A DNA stretch of 64,000 nt, taken from NCBI GenBank assembly GCA_018141845.1, contig CP073340.1:165001-229000 (forward strand), given 5' to 3'. This stretch comes from Lachnospiraceae bacterium oral taxon 096. Its GTDB lineage: Bacteria; Bacillota; Clostridia; Lachnospirales; Lachnospiraceae. A program made the translations under genes and the position numbers. Shown one piece after another: positions 18,730 through 27,659 of the stretch. Every line of letters starts with the position of its first letter. Within the stretch, counting starts at the first letter, position 1. The notes below the pieces were generated by a model, which ran no database searches, was not told where the DNA came from, and saw nothing but the letters and a program-made list of their open reading frames with translations.

Positions 18730-19935
18730 CTATGACCTTGGTGCTCCACACTCCGAACAAAACTTTCCTGTATTTTGTGCTCCACACTTTGGACAAATCC
18801 AGCCCGTGCTCACGGGTGCCTTTGCCCCACATTCCGAACAAAACTTTCCTGTATTTTGTGTTCCACACTCTGGACAATACCAAGTTCCCTCTGGCTTTTT
18901 TCCCTGTTGAGCCTGCTGGGCCTGTATCTGCTGGAGATTATTTTGGGCATCCTGATTGGTATACATCGCCGCACCATTCATTACAGTAAACATTCCACTA
19001 AGTCCTGTCATTGCTCCAGCCGAATTATTTGCTGCTGCCTTAAAGGCATCGGCCACACTCTTTTGACGATACCCCTCTCTGATATTTGCATCCTTTAATG
19101 CGGCACCTTCATTTCTTGTCTGAATGAATGCCTTTGTCGCCTCATCATAGCCCATTCCCTCGATGCCAACTTTGACAATCTCAATGCCACACCTTTGCTT
19201 CCAACTTTCATCCAATGCCTCCTGCATATACTTACTTAACACATTGGCCTTGCTTTGCAAAAATCGAATATCTTCGCCATCAGCAGCATATTGATTGATG
19301 GCTGCACCAAAACATTGCATAAATTCACTAATAAATTGCTCCCTCATATCCTGAAAAGTAAATCGATGAACATTTTTAGGCACCACATTGGCAAAAAAGA
19401 GAATTGGATCTGTGATGCGCACAGAAAATCTTCCTCTTGCTGTAATGCTTAAGTCAGCATCATAAAAACGATCATAATATTGCACTGGCTGTGGAGTTCC
19501 AAAGGGAATTCCCATAATTTCTTGTAAATTAATAAAATAAGCAAATTGTCCACCTTTTAGGCTACTTATTCCACCATAGCGAAATCGATCCGCAATCTCT
19601 TCCAATGTCTTTGATAGACGATCTCCTGACAAATCTCCCGAAAAGAAAGATGGTGCCGAGGACTTATCGACTGTATAACTGCCTGGTTCACAGCAAAAAT
19701 CTAGAATCTTTCCATTTTCACAAAAAAGCATGGCCTGATTAACTCCCACACGAATTAAAGATCCCTGTGTAATCACTCCTGGTGTTGCCTTCTTGTTTTG
19801 TCCTCCCTTGACATTTTCTCCTACAACAAAGAGAGTCTGACCGTCCATATCCCTTGCCTCAATAATCTCTAAATAGGCATCATTTAATGTTGATGTCACA
19901 GCGCCCACGGCCGCTCTAATCAATCCCATATCCAA
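18730..19935 (-). CDS. SPFH/band-7 protein with two C-terminal zinc ribbons
   Basis: The 401-residue protein resembles the SPFH family annotated as virion-core-like or YdjI-like. After a short N-terminus it holds a beta-rich SPFH core (about 30-240), a helical segment (about 245-330) and a Gln-rich linker (IQAQQAQQGKK). Two near-identical zinc ribbons follow: CPECGTQNTGKFCSECGA and CPKCGAQNTGKFCSECGA. SPFH proteins oligomerise on membranes and organise partner proteins. The zinc-ribbon tail is matched by the ribbons of the next gene, hinting at a common partner. The two ribbons are encoded by 51-bp DNA repeats with only three differences. Confidence 0.75.
   Translation of the reverse strand: MDMGLIRAAVGAVTSTLNDAYLEIIEARDMDGQTLFVVGENVKGGQNKKATPGVITQGSLIRVGVNQAMLFCENGKILDFCCEPGSYTVDKSSAPSFFSGDLSGDRLSKTLEEIADRFRYGGISSLKGGQFAYFINLQEIMGIPFGTPQPVQYYDRFYDADLSITARGRFSVRITDPILFFANVVPKNVHRFTFQDMREQFISEFMQCFGAAINQYAADGEDIRFLQSKANVLSKYMQEALDESWKQRCGIEIVKVGIEGMGYDEATKAFIQTRNEGAALKDANIREGYRQKSVADAFKAAANNSAGAMTGLSGMFTVMNGAAMYTNQDAQNNLQQIQAQQAQQGKKPEGTWYCPECGTQNTGKFCSECGAKAPVSTGWICPKCGAQNTGKFCSECGAPRS
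18746..18877. repeat. Direct 51-bp DNA repeat inside the SPFH gene
   Basis: 18746-18796 and 18827-18877 are identical except for three C/T differences. They are offset by 81 bp (27 codons), so gain or loss of a unit keeps the frame. They encode the duplicated zinc ribbons at the protein C-terminus. Confidence 0.9.
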
Positions 19936-19967
19936 TCCTCACTTTCTTTTTGCCTATCATTATACCA

Positions 19968-20747
19968 TCAATTTGTCATTTTAGACACTTTATAGACCGA
20001 CATAAATATTAAAAATGACGAAAGAAGAAGTTGCACACCACAACCAATAAAAAACCAAATACCAGAATAAAGTGTGGGGGCTGCAAGATTTCCTGTGATC
20101 GTATTAACAAGCATATAAAATGTGGTCATAGGATTAAAAAGAGAAATTAAAAAAAATTTATAATTATAATATCCTAATAAAAAATCTCCCCCAAAAATAA
20201 TGACAACACTCAAGTAAGATGCCAATATCGAAATCACCGCTCGAAAACAGGACGAAAAGAAGATGCCCATACTGCCCACCAAAAATGTAGTGCAAAAATA
20301 GCACAAAAATAGCATCCCTATACTTCCAAAACGCATCCCCCCATAGATAAAGACTAAAAACATCATTGGCAATGACGAAGCAATCATCAATCCCATTAAA
20401 GATACTACACTCGCTAATTTTCCTACCACAATATCCCTTACGCTCATCATCGAAATCAATATAAAATCAAGTGTCTTTTTTTCTCTCTCCCCACTAATAC
20501 TCACTGCCACCATCGCTGGCAAAATCAGCATTAAAATTCCAAATTCAATATAGCAAAGATAGCGAAATAAAATCAAAAAACTAATGTATCGGATTTGTCC
20601 ATTTTCGCGGATATAGACTTGGTCAACGGTCATATACAGTAGGGCAAAAACAGCCAAGATACTATTAAACACAGTCAAATACAGTGTTAATTTTGCCCTC
20701 CTTGCAACCACGGCCATTTCCTTTTTATATATTGGATTCATAATCAT
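19968..20747 (-). CDS. ABC-2 type transporter permease
   Basis: The 259-residue protein has about six hydrophobic segments (near 20-40, 55-80, 98-125, 135-165, 175-195 and 225-250). It starts NPIYKKEMAVVARRAKLTL, the cytosolic N-terminal pattern of ABC-2 permeases of the GldF/NosY type. It overlaps the ATPase gene by 23 nt, so translational coupling is likely. With the upstream 800-residue protein it resembles a GldF-GldA-GldG arrangement, but substrate and function cannot be read from sequence. Confidence 0.8.
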   Translation of the reverse strand: MIMNPIYKKEMAVVARRAKLTLYLTVFNSILAVFALLYMTVDQVYIRENGQIRYISFLILFRYLCYIEFGILMLILPAMVAVSISGEREKKTLDFILISMMSVRDIVVGKLASVVSLMGLMIASSLPMMFLVFIYGGMRFGSIGMLFLCYFCTTFLVGSMGIFFSSCFRAVISILASYLSVVIIFGGDFLLGYYNYKFFLISLFNPMTTFYMLVNTITGNLAAPTLYSGIWFFIGCGVQLLLSSFLIFMSVYKVSKMTN

Positions 20748-21690
20748 TGCTGAGCACCACCCTTCCCTTTTTGTGATCCGTCATTTGCATAAAAAAGGTT
20801 TCCAATGTCCCTGGTTCACGGACAAAACTCGTCACTGGCACTTCAAAAGCAATCAATTTTTGTAATAATTCTGCAGCATTAATTTTATCTCCGTCAAACT
20901 GCACTTCAAATTTATGCCCATCCTGTGTGACAGCTGTCACATGGGGATCTTCTTTAAAAATGGCCATTGCCGTGCTCATAGCATCCAAAATCTCAATACA
21001 GATGGGATTTGATTGCTCAACACGGTGCAAAATATCTGAAATTGTTCCACTGGCAACCATCCTTCCACTCTCCATAATTCCAATGTCCGTACAAATCTCG
21101 GACAACTCGGTAAGAATATGAGAGCTAATCAATATGGTCTTCCCCTCCTCGCCAAGCTCTCTGACCAATTCCTTAAATTCGTATCTTGTTCTTGGATCTA
21201 ATCCACTGGCAGGCTCATCCATAAGAACAAATTTTGGATCATGAATCAATGCCCTTGCAAAGCTAAGCCTCTGTTGCATTCCTCTAGAGAGTGTGTCAAC
21301 CATCACATCGGCCTTTTTTTCTAGCCCCACTCGCTCTAACAATTCCATATTTCTCCTTCGCATCATTAGCCCATCCATATGAAAGGCTTCTGCAAAAAAG
21401 ACCATATATTCCCACACCGTCAAATCTTCATAAAATCCAAAATAGTCAGGAACATAGCCAAACTTTCTATACACCGAGCGATCCCTCTTTTTTACCAATT
21501 CCCCATCAATAAAAATCTCCCCGCTGTCCTTTTCAAGTAAGCCCATAATAATCCGAATCAATGTTGTCTTTCCAGCACCATTTGGGCCGACAATGCCATA
21601 GAGTGCTCCAGGATTTACATTGAAGTTCAATCCACTAATTGCTTCAAAACTTCCATAGCTTTTATATAAATTTTGAATTTTTAACATCAA
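20725..21690 (-). CDS. ABC transporter ATP-binding protein
   Basis: The 321-residue ATPase has Walker A GPNGAGKTT (near 35-43), signature LSRGMQQRLSFARAL (near 138), Walker B FVLMDEPASGLD and the switch His in ISSHI. The Q-loop position reads YVPDYFGFYEDLT. About 90 C-terminal residues beyond the nucleotide-binding domain form a DUF4162-like extension common in ABC-2 exporters. Its start overlaps the stop of the 800-residue gene by 4 nt. It is the energy subunit for the following permease. Confidence 0.88.
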   Translation of the reverse strand: MMLKIQNLYKSYGSFEAISGLNFNVNPGALYGIVGPNGAGKTTLIRIIMGLLEKDSGEIFIDGELVKKRDRSVYRKFGYVPDYFGFYEDLTVWEYMVFFAEAFHMDGLMMRRRNMELLERVGLEKKADVMVDTLSRGMQQRLSFARALIHDPKFVLMDEPASGLDPRTRYEFKELVRELGEEGKTILISSHILTELSEICTDIGIMESGRMVASGTISDILHRVEQSNPICIEILDAMSTAMAIFKEDPHVTAVTQDGHKFEVQFDGDKINAAELLQKLIAFEVPVTSFVREPGTLETFFMQMTDHKKGRVVLSNDYESNI

Positions 21691-24089
21691 TCCTTTCCTC
21701 CCACAATGGAAATCATTGGGAGAATAATGTTCTCCTTTTCTTCTCCTGTGCCAACATAGCGAATGCGAATGCGATTGCCCTCAAGAAGATAATTTTCAAG
21801 TTCATCCCTTGTATAGTCAATCTTATTTAAATCAATTGGGACAAATTCTCTGGTCTTATAGTTATAAAAATCCATCTCTCCCTGAAACCATTTCTTTTGT
21901 GGAAAAGCAGAATTTTTTCCATAAAACTCCTTTGACATCGGCTCAATGAGCAATTCCGAAATGTCCATATCATTGCCAAGCAAATATTCAAGCACAAGGG
22001 GTTCTGTAAGTGTCGCTGTATTGGTTCTTGCATCATAGGAGCCACTGATAACTTTTGCACTGGTCATCAATGCCGAGCGATATTCCTTGCTCTGCGTATC
22101 ATCCTCATGAGTAACGGAAATGGAGGAGGACAACAAACTAATTCCCGAATGGTCGTAGTGATCATTGACTAATATCGCATTCTCTAAAGGTTCCTGTGAA
22201 AATGCAAGTACTCTGGCATCTGCACTATATCCTGACATATAATTTTCCATATAAAACTTTAATAAATTTCTTCTCGAAAAAGTAAGCATATATTGTTGGT
22301 TTTCAATCTCTGCACTGCTGTACTGATCCATTCCTGTAAGCCTTGTTGCTGTCGCATAGTTCTCATCAATAGGAATGGTGTATAAATCTAGACCATCTAA
22401 CTTCTTTGTCTCTCCCGCCTCAAAATCTCCTAAAATCGCAACTTTTCCATAGAAAATCAGCACTCCATTGGTCACTTTATAGGGATAATGATTGGTAATT
22501 TCCCCACTCACTTGATTTTTAAAGAGATTGACCTCTCCAAATAAACCGATGCCCGCTTGATTTTCCATACTCTTTTCTAATCGAAAAAGACTGGGCTGAA
22601 ATGAGCCAATATAATTCATCTCTACATTCTTCGTATCTGCTGAATTTGAAAACTTAATACTGCTGTGCATAAAATCATTGTTCACATTTTTTTCTTGAGA
22701 AATCGGATAGATATCATAATCTCGGTCAAAAGAAACCTTATAGCGCTCATTATATGGATTTCTCAAATTTAAAAATATCCTCTGCGAAATACTATCTTGC
22801 GTCGTATCTAAAATTGTAGCATAACTATAAAATACATTTTCTAATCTTGTTGGCACACCCAAGATAAAAACTAAAATTGCAAACAGTACAGAAACGCCCA
22901 CAACACTGATGCGATAGTAGCACATCCATCCACCCTGTCGAAACACAAAATACAAGACCGGACCAATCACCACAATATAGCCAAATAAGACCAACAAAAA
23001 TAATGGAATGGAAGGCAAAATACTGACATTTCCATTGTTAATCATATTCTGGACCTCAGTGGCATTTTCTGCATTTGAGCCATACAATCCATTGGCAATT
23101 CCTTCGATTCTTGTCTTCCCCATAATCATAAGTAGCAATTGATTGGCAAAAAAGCGATTCTGATTCGCAAAGTTTTGTGCATCGACAAAGTCATAGGCAC
23201 TGACAGCAATGACACCTTTTTCCTTATTGACCGTGGCAAGCAATGGAAAATTGGCATCCGAAACTAAAATATTTCCACCATGTAATTGCACAGCCACGCT
23301 ACTCATCTCCACAGGATCTCTCTTTTGCCTATCCTCACTCTCCTCCATTCCTGTATCAAGATGAATCTTTCTCACCTTTGGTTCTTCAAACATTTCATCG
23401 AGCAATTCTGGTGCAAAACGCCCAAGCGTATCATTAGCCCTTGCCCCTGTTCCAAGGATCATCACCCCTCCAGCTTTGACCCAATTCATCAAGGCTATGG
23501 ACTGCTCTGTTCCTAAATCTCTTATGCGATAATTGCTAATAATAATGACATCCAATTGATCTAAACCCTTGGCATTGATGGGAAAGCTATCTTTTTCAAG
23601 TTGAACTGTCCTTGTAGTCAAAATTCCATAATCAATCGTGGCGTGATTAAAGTAGCTGAGCTTTTCTGGTGTATCACTCAAAATACCAATGTTCAAGCGA
23701 TTATTCTTTTCTCCCTGCCCAAGTTCAATATCCTTTCTAGCCAACTCTTTTTTGTCATCTGCAATGACACACACCTCAATGTTCTTTGTCTTATATCCCA
23801 GTGGAATCGTATCCTCCCTTGAGATTTGATCCTGTGCCTTTAAATCTATACTGTGCTCATACCGATAGATAATGCCATCGTCTTCTTGTACAATAAACTG
23901 CACTTTAGCGGAGATATCTTGCGGCTTCTTTGAATGAATCGTTGTATATACGGGAAGATAGCGCCCAAGTTTTGCAGTATCATCATATCCATAGTGAACA
24001 TCAATCGTCACATCTTCATCCGCCCAGGTCACAAGGCAGCCAAAGAGCACAAATAAAATCGTCAATAGAGCAATTCTTTTTTTATGCAT
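21687..24089 (-). CDS. Large membrane protein of an ABC operon, GldG-like organisation
   Basis: The 800-residue protein has a signal peptide (1-23, ending TWAD) and a beta-rich extracellular region. A class I glutamine-amidotransferase-like segment follows (LDVIIISNYRIRDLG, then WVKAGGVMILGTG, about 178-215). Two transmembrane helices lie near 360-385 and 390-412, and a second extracytosolic domain (about 415-800) ends the protein. The GATase-like fold next to an ABC-2 permease recalls GldG/DUF4350 proteins, but no catalytic Cys triad is obvious. It overlaps the histidine kinase gene by 8 nt and the ATPase gene by 4 nt. Function unknown; partner or accessory of the transporter is my inference. 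Confidence 0.6.
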   Translation of the reverse strand: MHKKRIALLTILFVLFGCLVTWADEDVTIDVHYGYDDTAKLGRYLPVYTTIHSKKPQDISAKVQFIVQEDDGIIYRYEHSIDLKAQDQISREDTIPLGYKTKNIEVCVIADDKKELARKDIELGQGEKNNRLNIGILSDTPEKLSYFNHATIDYGILTTRTVQLEKDSFPINAKGLDQLDVIIISNYRIRDLGTEQSIALMNWVKAGGVMILGTGARANDTLGRFAPELLDEMFEEPKVRKIHLDTGMEESEDRQKRDPVEMSSVAVQLHGGNILVSDANFPLLATVNKEKGVIAVSAYDFVDAQNFANQNRFFANQLLLMIMGKTRIEGIANGLYGSNAENATEVQNMINNGNVSILPSIPLFLLVLFGYIVVIGPVLYFVFRQGGWMCYYRISVVGVSVLFAILVFILGVPTRLENVFYSYATILDTTQDSISQRIFLNLRNPYNERYKVSFDRDYDIYPISQEKNVNNDFMHSSIKFSNSADTKNVEMNYIGSFQPSLFRLEKSMENQAGIGLFGEVNLFKNQVSGEITNHYPYKVTNGVLIFYGKVAILGDFEAGETKKLDGLDLYTIPIDENYATATRLTGMDQYSSAEIENQQYMLTFSRRNLLKFYMENYMSGYSADARVLAFSQEPLENAILVNDHYDHSGISLLSSSISVTHEDDTQSKEYRSALMTSAKVISGSYDARTNTATLTEPLVLEYLLGNDMDISELLIEPMSKEFYGKNSAFPQKKWFQGEMDFYNYKTREFVPIDLNKIDYTRDELENYLLEGNRIRIRYVGTGEEKENIILPMISIVGGKD

Positions 24090-25215
24090 TTTGAAAATTT
24101 TCCTTTGTTATATCAAAATCAATTTGTAGTTTTACAATAAATGCCGTGCCATGCATATCACTGCGCACGCTAATTTCTCCACCATGCATTTGCACAATAT
24201 TTTGTGCAATGGCCAGTCCAAGCCCTGTTCCCCCTGTATTTGTCGAATGAGATTGCTCCACGCGATAAAACTTATCAAATATCAGTGGAAGTTCATCTGC
24301 AGGAATTACCTTTCCATAATTAATCACTTGAACGATGACATAATCTCCATCTACATCAATGCGCACATCAATCCGCTTTCCATCCGCACCGTACTTAATT
24401 GCATTGTTGATTAAATTGTCAAATAGTCTTGCCAGAAGATTGGAGTCTGCCACAATCACCTGAGCATCCACACTACTCTTTAGAGAAAATGCCAATCCCT
24501 TTTCCATAAAATTAGGATAAAATTCATCCATGAGTTGAGCAAGCAATTTTACAATATCCATCTTCCCCACATTCATTGCCATTTTTCCGTAGTTGAGCTT
24601 TGTAAAACCAAAGAGATCCTCAATTAGCTGTTGCAGTCGCCTCGCCTTTTGATAGACGATTTGAAGATAATTTTGTCTCATCTGTGCTGGCAAGTTCTCC
24701 GAGCGATTCAATAATTCAAGATAACCAATAATTGAAGTCAATGGTGTTCTCAAATCATGAGCCACATTTGTAATCAACTCATTCTTTGTCTTTTCTGCAT
24801 ACCTTTCTTTCTCCATCAACGCATTGATTTCATCCACCATTGTGTTAATCTTTTCCGCCATCGCCGAGAACTCGTCATCCCCAACAATTTCTAACTTCGT
24901 CTGTAAATCTCCTGTAGAAATTCTTGTAATGGCTGACGAAATATGATCAATGTAGGTGAGCTCTCTCTTGGTCAACCAAAAAAACAGAGCACTAAACAGA
25001 CCAATGCCCAAAAATACAAAAAGCAGAACCACAATCGTTTCTGTATAGACAAAGCCCAAAGCTTTACTATTTGGTGAAAGTGTTTCTGCATAAAATTTTG
25101 TAATGGCTGTCACATTATTGACCAAGAAAAACTCCACCAAACAGGTAATCACAAGGCTATATAAAACATTGATCAACACCTTTGTTTGAAATTTGTTTTC
25201 TCCACTATTTTTCAA
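24082..25215 (-). CDS. Membrane sensor histidine kinase (VanS-like architecture)
   Basis: The 377-residue kinase has two membrane segments (about 13-33 and 57-80) with only a short outside loop, then a HAMP linker. The DHp helix carries phospho-acceptor His in NVAHDLRTPLTSIIGYLE. The catalytic domain has the N-box DNLINNAIKYG and the G2 box GGTGLGLAIAQN. The lack of a periplasmic sensor domain suggests it senses inside the membrane or through a partner such as the adjacent 800-residue protein or ABC transporter. It overlaps its likely response regulator (25205-25909) by 11 nt. Confidence 0.9.
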   Translation of the reverse strand: MKNSGENKFQTKVLINVLYSLVITCLVEFFLVNNVTAITKFYAETLSPNSKALGFVYTETIVVLLFVFLGIGLFSALFFWLTKRELTYIDHISSAITRISTGDLQTKLEIVGDDEFSAMAEKINTMVDEINALMEKERYAEKTKNELITNVAHDLRTPLTSIIGYLELLNRSENLPAQMRQNYLQIVYQKARRLQQLIEDLFGFTKLNYGKMAMNVGKMDIVKLLAQLMDEFYPNFMEKGLAFSLKSSVDAQVIVADSNLLARLFDNLINNAIKYGADGKRIDVRIDVDGDYVIVQVINYGKVIPADELPLIFDKFYRVEQSHSTNTGGTGLGLAIAQNIVQMHGGEISVRSDMHGTAFIVKLQIDFDITKENFQNA

Positions 25216-25909
25216 TTTTGTAACCTACTCCCCATACTGTTGTAATAATTTTTTCCTGTCTCTCATCTTCCTTCATCTTTCCACGAAGTCGACGAATGTG
25301 AACCATAACGGTGTTGTTCGCTTCATAGACCTTCTCATTCCACACCTTTTCAAAGATTTCATCTGTCGAAAATACTTTTCCTGCATTGCTGGCCAGCAAA
25401 TATAAAATATCAAACTCAATTGGGGTGAGCTTAATATTCTCCCCATACACAACAACTTTATGATTGTCCTTATTGATGCTCAATCCCTTAATGTTAATCT
25501 CATTGGGTGCACTGTCGGTAATCATACTGTTGGGATTAAACTGCGTATAGCGACGAAGTTGTGATTTTACCCTCGCTGTCAATTCCAGTGGATTAAATGG
25601 TTTGGTCACATAGTCATCCGCCCCATTTCCTAGTCCAAAAATTTTATCCAAATCGGTGCTCTTTGCACTGAGCATAATAATTGGAATATTTTTTGTCTCG
25701 CGAATCTTTTTGCACATATCAAGTCCATTCATTCCTGGCATCATAATGTCAAGAAGTGCAAGATGAATATCCTCATGTTCCAAAATATCCAATCCGTCCT
25801 CGGCATTATTTGCCTTAAACACTCGATATCCATCGCTGACCATATAAATTTCTACAAGGTCAGCAATTTCCTTTTCATCATCAACAACCAAAATATTAAT
25901 CTGTCCCAT
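25205..25909 (-). CDS. OmpR/PhoB-family response regulator
   Basis: The 234-residue protein has a receiver domain with acidic pair VVDDEKE (near 8-13), phospho-acceptor Asp in ALLDIMMPG, T/S in MLSAKS and Lys in VTKPFNP. A winged-helix DNA-binding domain (about 135-234) follows, with VMVHIRRLRGKMK. The start at 25909 (MGQINI) is preferred because GGAGG lies 5 nt upstream. A TTG four codons earlier overlaps that site. It lies between the other response regulator and its cognate kinase. Confidence 0.92.
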   Translation of the reverse strand: MGQINILVVDDEKEIADLVEIYMVSDGYRVFKANNAEDGLDILEHEDIHLALLDIMMPGMNGLDMCKKIRETKNIPIIMLSAKSTDLDKIFGLGNGADDYVTKPFNPLELTARVKSQLRRYTQFNPNSMITDSAPNEINIKGLSINKDNHKVVVYGENIKLTPIEFDILYLLASNAGKVFSTDEIFEKVWNEKVYEANNTVMVHIRRLRGKMKEDERQEKIITTVWGVGYKIEK

Positions 25910-25923
25910 ATAGACCTCCAAAC

Positions 25924-26613
25924 TTAAACTTTAAATCGATAACCCACACCCCAAATCGTCTCAATATACTGTGGTTTTGCCGTATTGATTTCAATTTTTT
26001 CTCTGATCTTTTTGATATGAACTGTCACTGTAGCAATGTCGCCAATCGACTCCATATCCCAAATTTCCCGAAAGAGATCTTCTTTAGAGAATACTCGATT
26101 GGGATGTTTTGCCAAAAATACCAATAGGTCAAATTCCTTGGCAGTAAAATTTTTCTCCTTGCCATTGACCCAAACGGACCTTGCTGTGATATCAATTTTA
26201 ATTCCACGAATTTCAATCACCTCATTTGGCACCGTAGCTGTTCCAAGAAGTCGCTCATATCTTGCCATATGTGCCTTGACTCTAGCCACCAATTCGCTCG
26301 GCGAAAATGGCTTTGTGATGTAGTCATCTGCTCCAAGACCAAGTCCTCGAATTTTATCTATATCTTCCTTTTTTGCACTCACCAAAATAATCGGAGTGTT
26401 TTTTTCTTTTCGAACCTGCTTACAAATCTCAAATCCATCTTTTCCAGGGAGCATAACATCAAGAATAATTAAATTGTAATCTCTGTGCAGTGCTGCCTTT
26501 AGCCCTGCATCTCCATCATTTTCAATATCGACCTCAAAACCTGAAAGTTCCAAATAATCTTTTTCTAGGTCAGCAATACTTTCTTCATCTTCTACAATTA
26601 ATAACCTACTCAT
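25924..26613 (-). CDS. OmpR/PhoB-family response regulator
   Basis: The 229-residue protein has receiver residues VEDEES (7-12), Asp in LIILDVMLPGKDG, LVSAKK and ITKPFSP. The winged helix contains VTVHIKKIREKIE. It overlaps the kinase gene at 26606 by 8 nt, and that kinase is its likely partner. It differs clearly from the neighbouring regulator, so the two systems are related but not a fresh duplication. Confidence 0.92.
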   Translation of the reverse strand: MSRLLIVEDEESIADLEKDYLELSGFEVDIENDGDAGLKAALHRDYNLIILDVMLPGKDGFEICKQVRKEKNTPIILVSAKKEDIDKIRGLGLGADDYITKPFSPSELVARVKAHMARYERLLGTATVPNEVIEIRGIKIDITARSVWVNGKEKNFTAKEFDLLVFLAKHPNRVFSKEDLFREIWDMESIGDIATVTVHIKKIREKIEINTAKPQYIETIWGVGYRFKV

Positions 26614-27655
26614 TTCCCTCCAGATCCTTTCTCAATATCATAATCAGTATGGTTCCCTCTCCCTCTGTGCTCATCGCCCAAATTTTTCCGCCATGATCTT
26701 CAATAATTTTTTTCACTATCGACAGGCCAATTCCACTACCTCCTTTGGAAGAATTTCTTGACAAATCCGTTCGATAAAATCGGTCAAAGATAAAGGGAAG
26801 ATCCTTCTTTGCGATTCCTATTCCATTATCCTCAATCTCCAAGCGAATAAAATCTCCTTCATCCAACAGACGAATGTCCACACGCCCATCCTTCTTCCCC
26901 AAATACTTCACACTGTTGCTAATAATATTGTTGATCACTCGCTTTAATTGTTCAACATCAGCAATAACCAGCGTAGAAGGGGAAACATTGTTGACAAAAG
27001 AAAAAGAGATATTTCTTGACTCTAGATCTAATCCTACTTCCTCAGCACAATCTGTAAAAAAATCCACAATGTGAATTCTCGAAAAATGATAGGGCACTTT
27101 GTTTGTATCAATCTTTGAATAAAATGTCAACTCATCAATCAAGCGATCCATATCATTAGCCTTATTATAAATCGTCTTAATATACTTGTCTAATCTTTCT
27201 GGAGAAGAAGCCACACCATCCATAATTCCCTCGACATAGCCTTTGATGGCTGTAATCGGAGTCTTTAAATCGTGGGAGATATTGCTAATTAATTCCTTTG
27301 CATCTCGGTCAGCCTGCATCTTCTCCTCTTGATTTTCCTTGAGGCGAATACGCATTTCCTCAAAGTCCAAAAATAACTCCCCAATCTCATCTTCTGCTTC
27401 GGCTTCCAAAGAAAAATCAAGGTCTCCCTCTTTGATTTTTCTTGTTGCCTCCCTCAATTTTTCTAATGGAATAATAATCGAAGTCAGCACCCAAAAGAGC
27501 ATAAAAAATGCAATGCAGGCAAGAGCAGCAAGGGCGGTCATTAAGACCTCCTTTGCCTGCGTCCTTCCTGCAAGATACATTTCTATCCCAAAGCTCAACA
27601 GGGGCACAAGTACAATTGCAATAAATCCCCAAAATAACCTTGTCTTTAATTTCAT
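26606..27655 (-). CDS. Membrane sensor histidine kinase
   Basis: The 349-residue kinase has two transmembrane segments close together (about 7-27 and 38-61) and a HAMP domain (about 62-112). The DHp has ISHDLKTPITAIKGYVEG. The ATPase domain has INNIISNSVKYLG, EIEDNGIGI and GGSGIGLSIVKK. As with the other kinase there is almost no extracytosolic loop, which is typical of intramembrane-sensing kinases that watch the cell envelope or an ABC transporter. It begins 4 nt after the metK stop, so it almost certainly shares the metK transcript. Confidence 0.9.
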   Translation of the reverse strand: MKLKTRLFWGFIAIVLVPLLSFGIEMYLAGRTQAKEVLMTALAALACIAFFMLFWVLTSIIIPLEKLREATRKIKEGDLDFSLEAEAEDEIGELFLDFEEMRIRLKENQEEKMQADRDAKELISNISHDLKTPITAIKGYVEGIMDGVASSPERLDKYIKTIYNKANDMDRLIDELTFYSKIDTNKVPYHFSRIHIVDFFTDCAEEVGLDLESRNISFSFVNNVSPSTLVIADVEQLKRVINNIISNSVKYLGKKDGRVDIRLLDEGDFIRLEIEDNGIGIAKKDLPFIFDRFYRTDLSRNSSKGGSGIGLSIVKKIIEDHGGKIWAMSTEGEGTILIMILRKDLEGNE

Positions 27656-27659
27656 TGTA

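Noticed and set aside
24082..27655. A vancomycin-resistance (van) regulatory cluster
   Set aside because: The kinases and regulators have VanRS-like architecture, but no vanH, ligase or vanX genes are present in the window.
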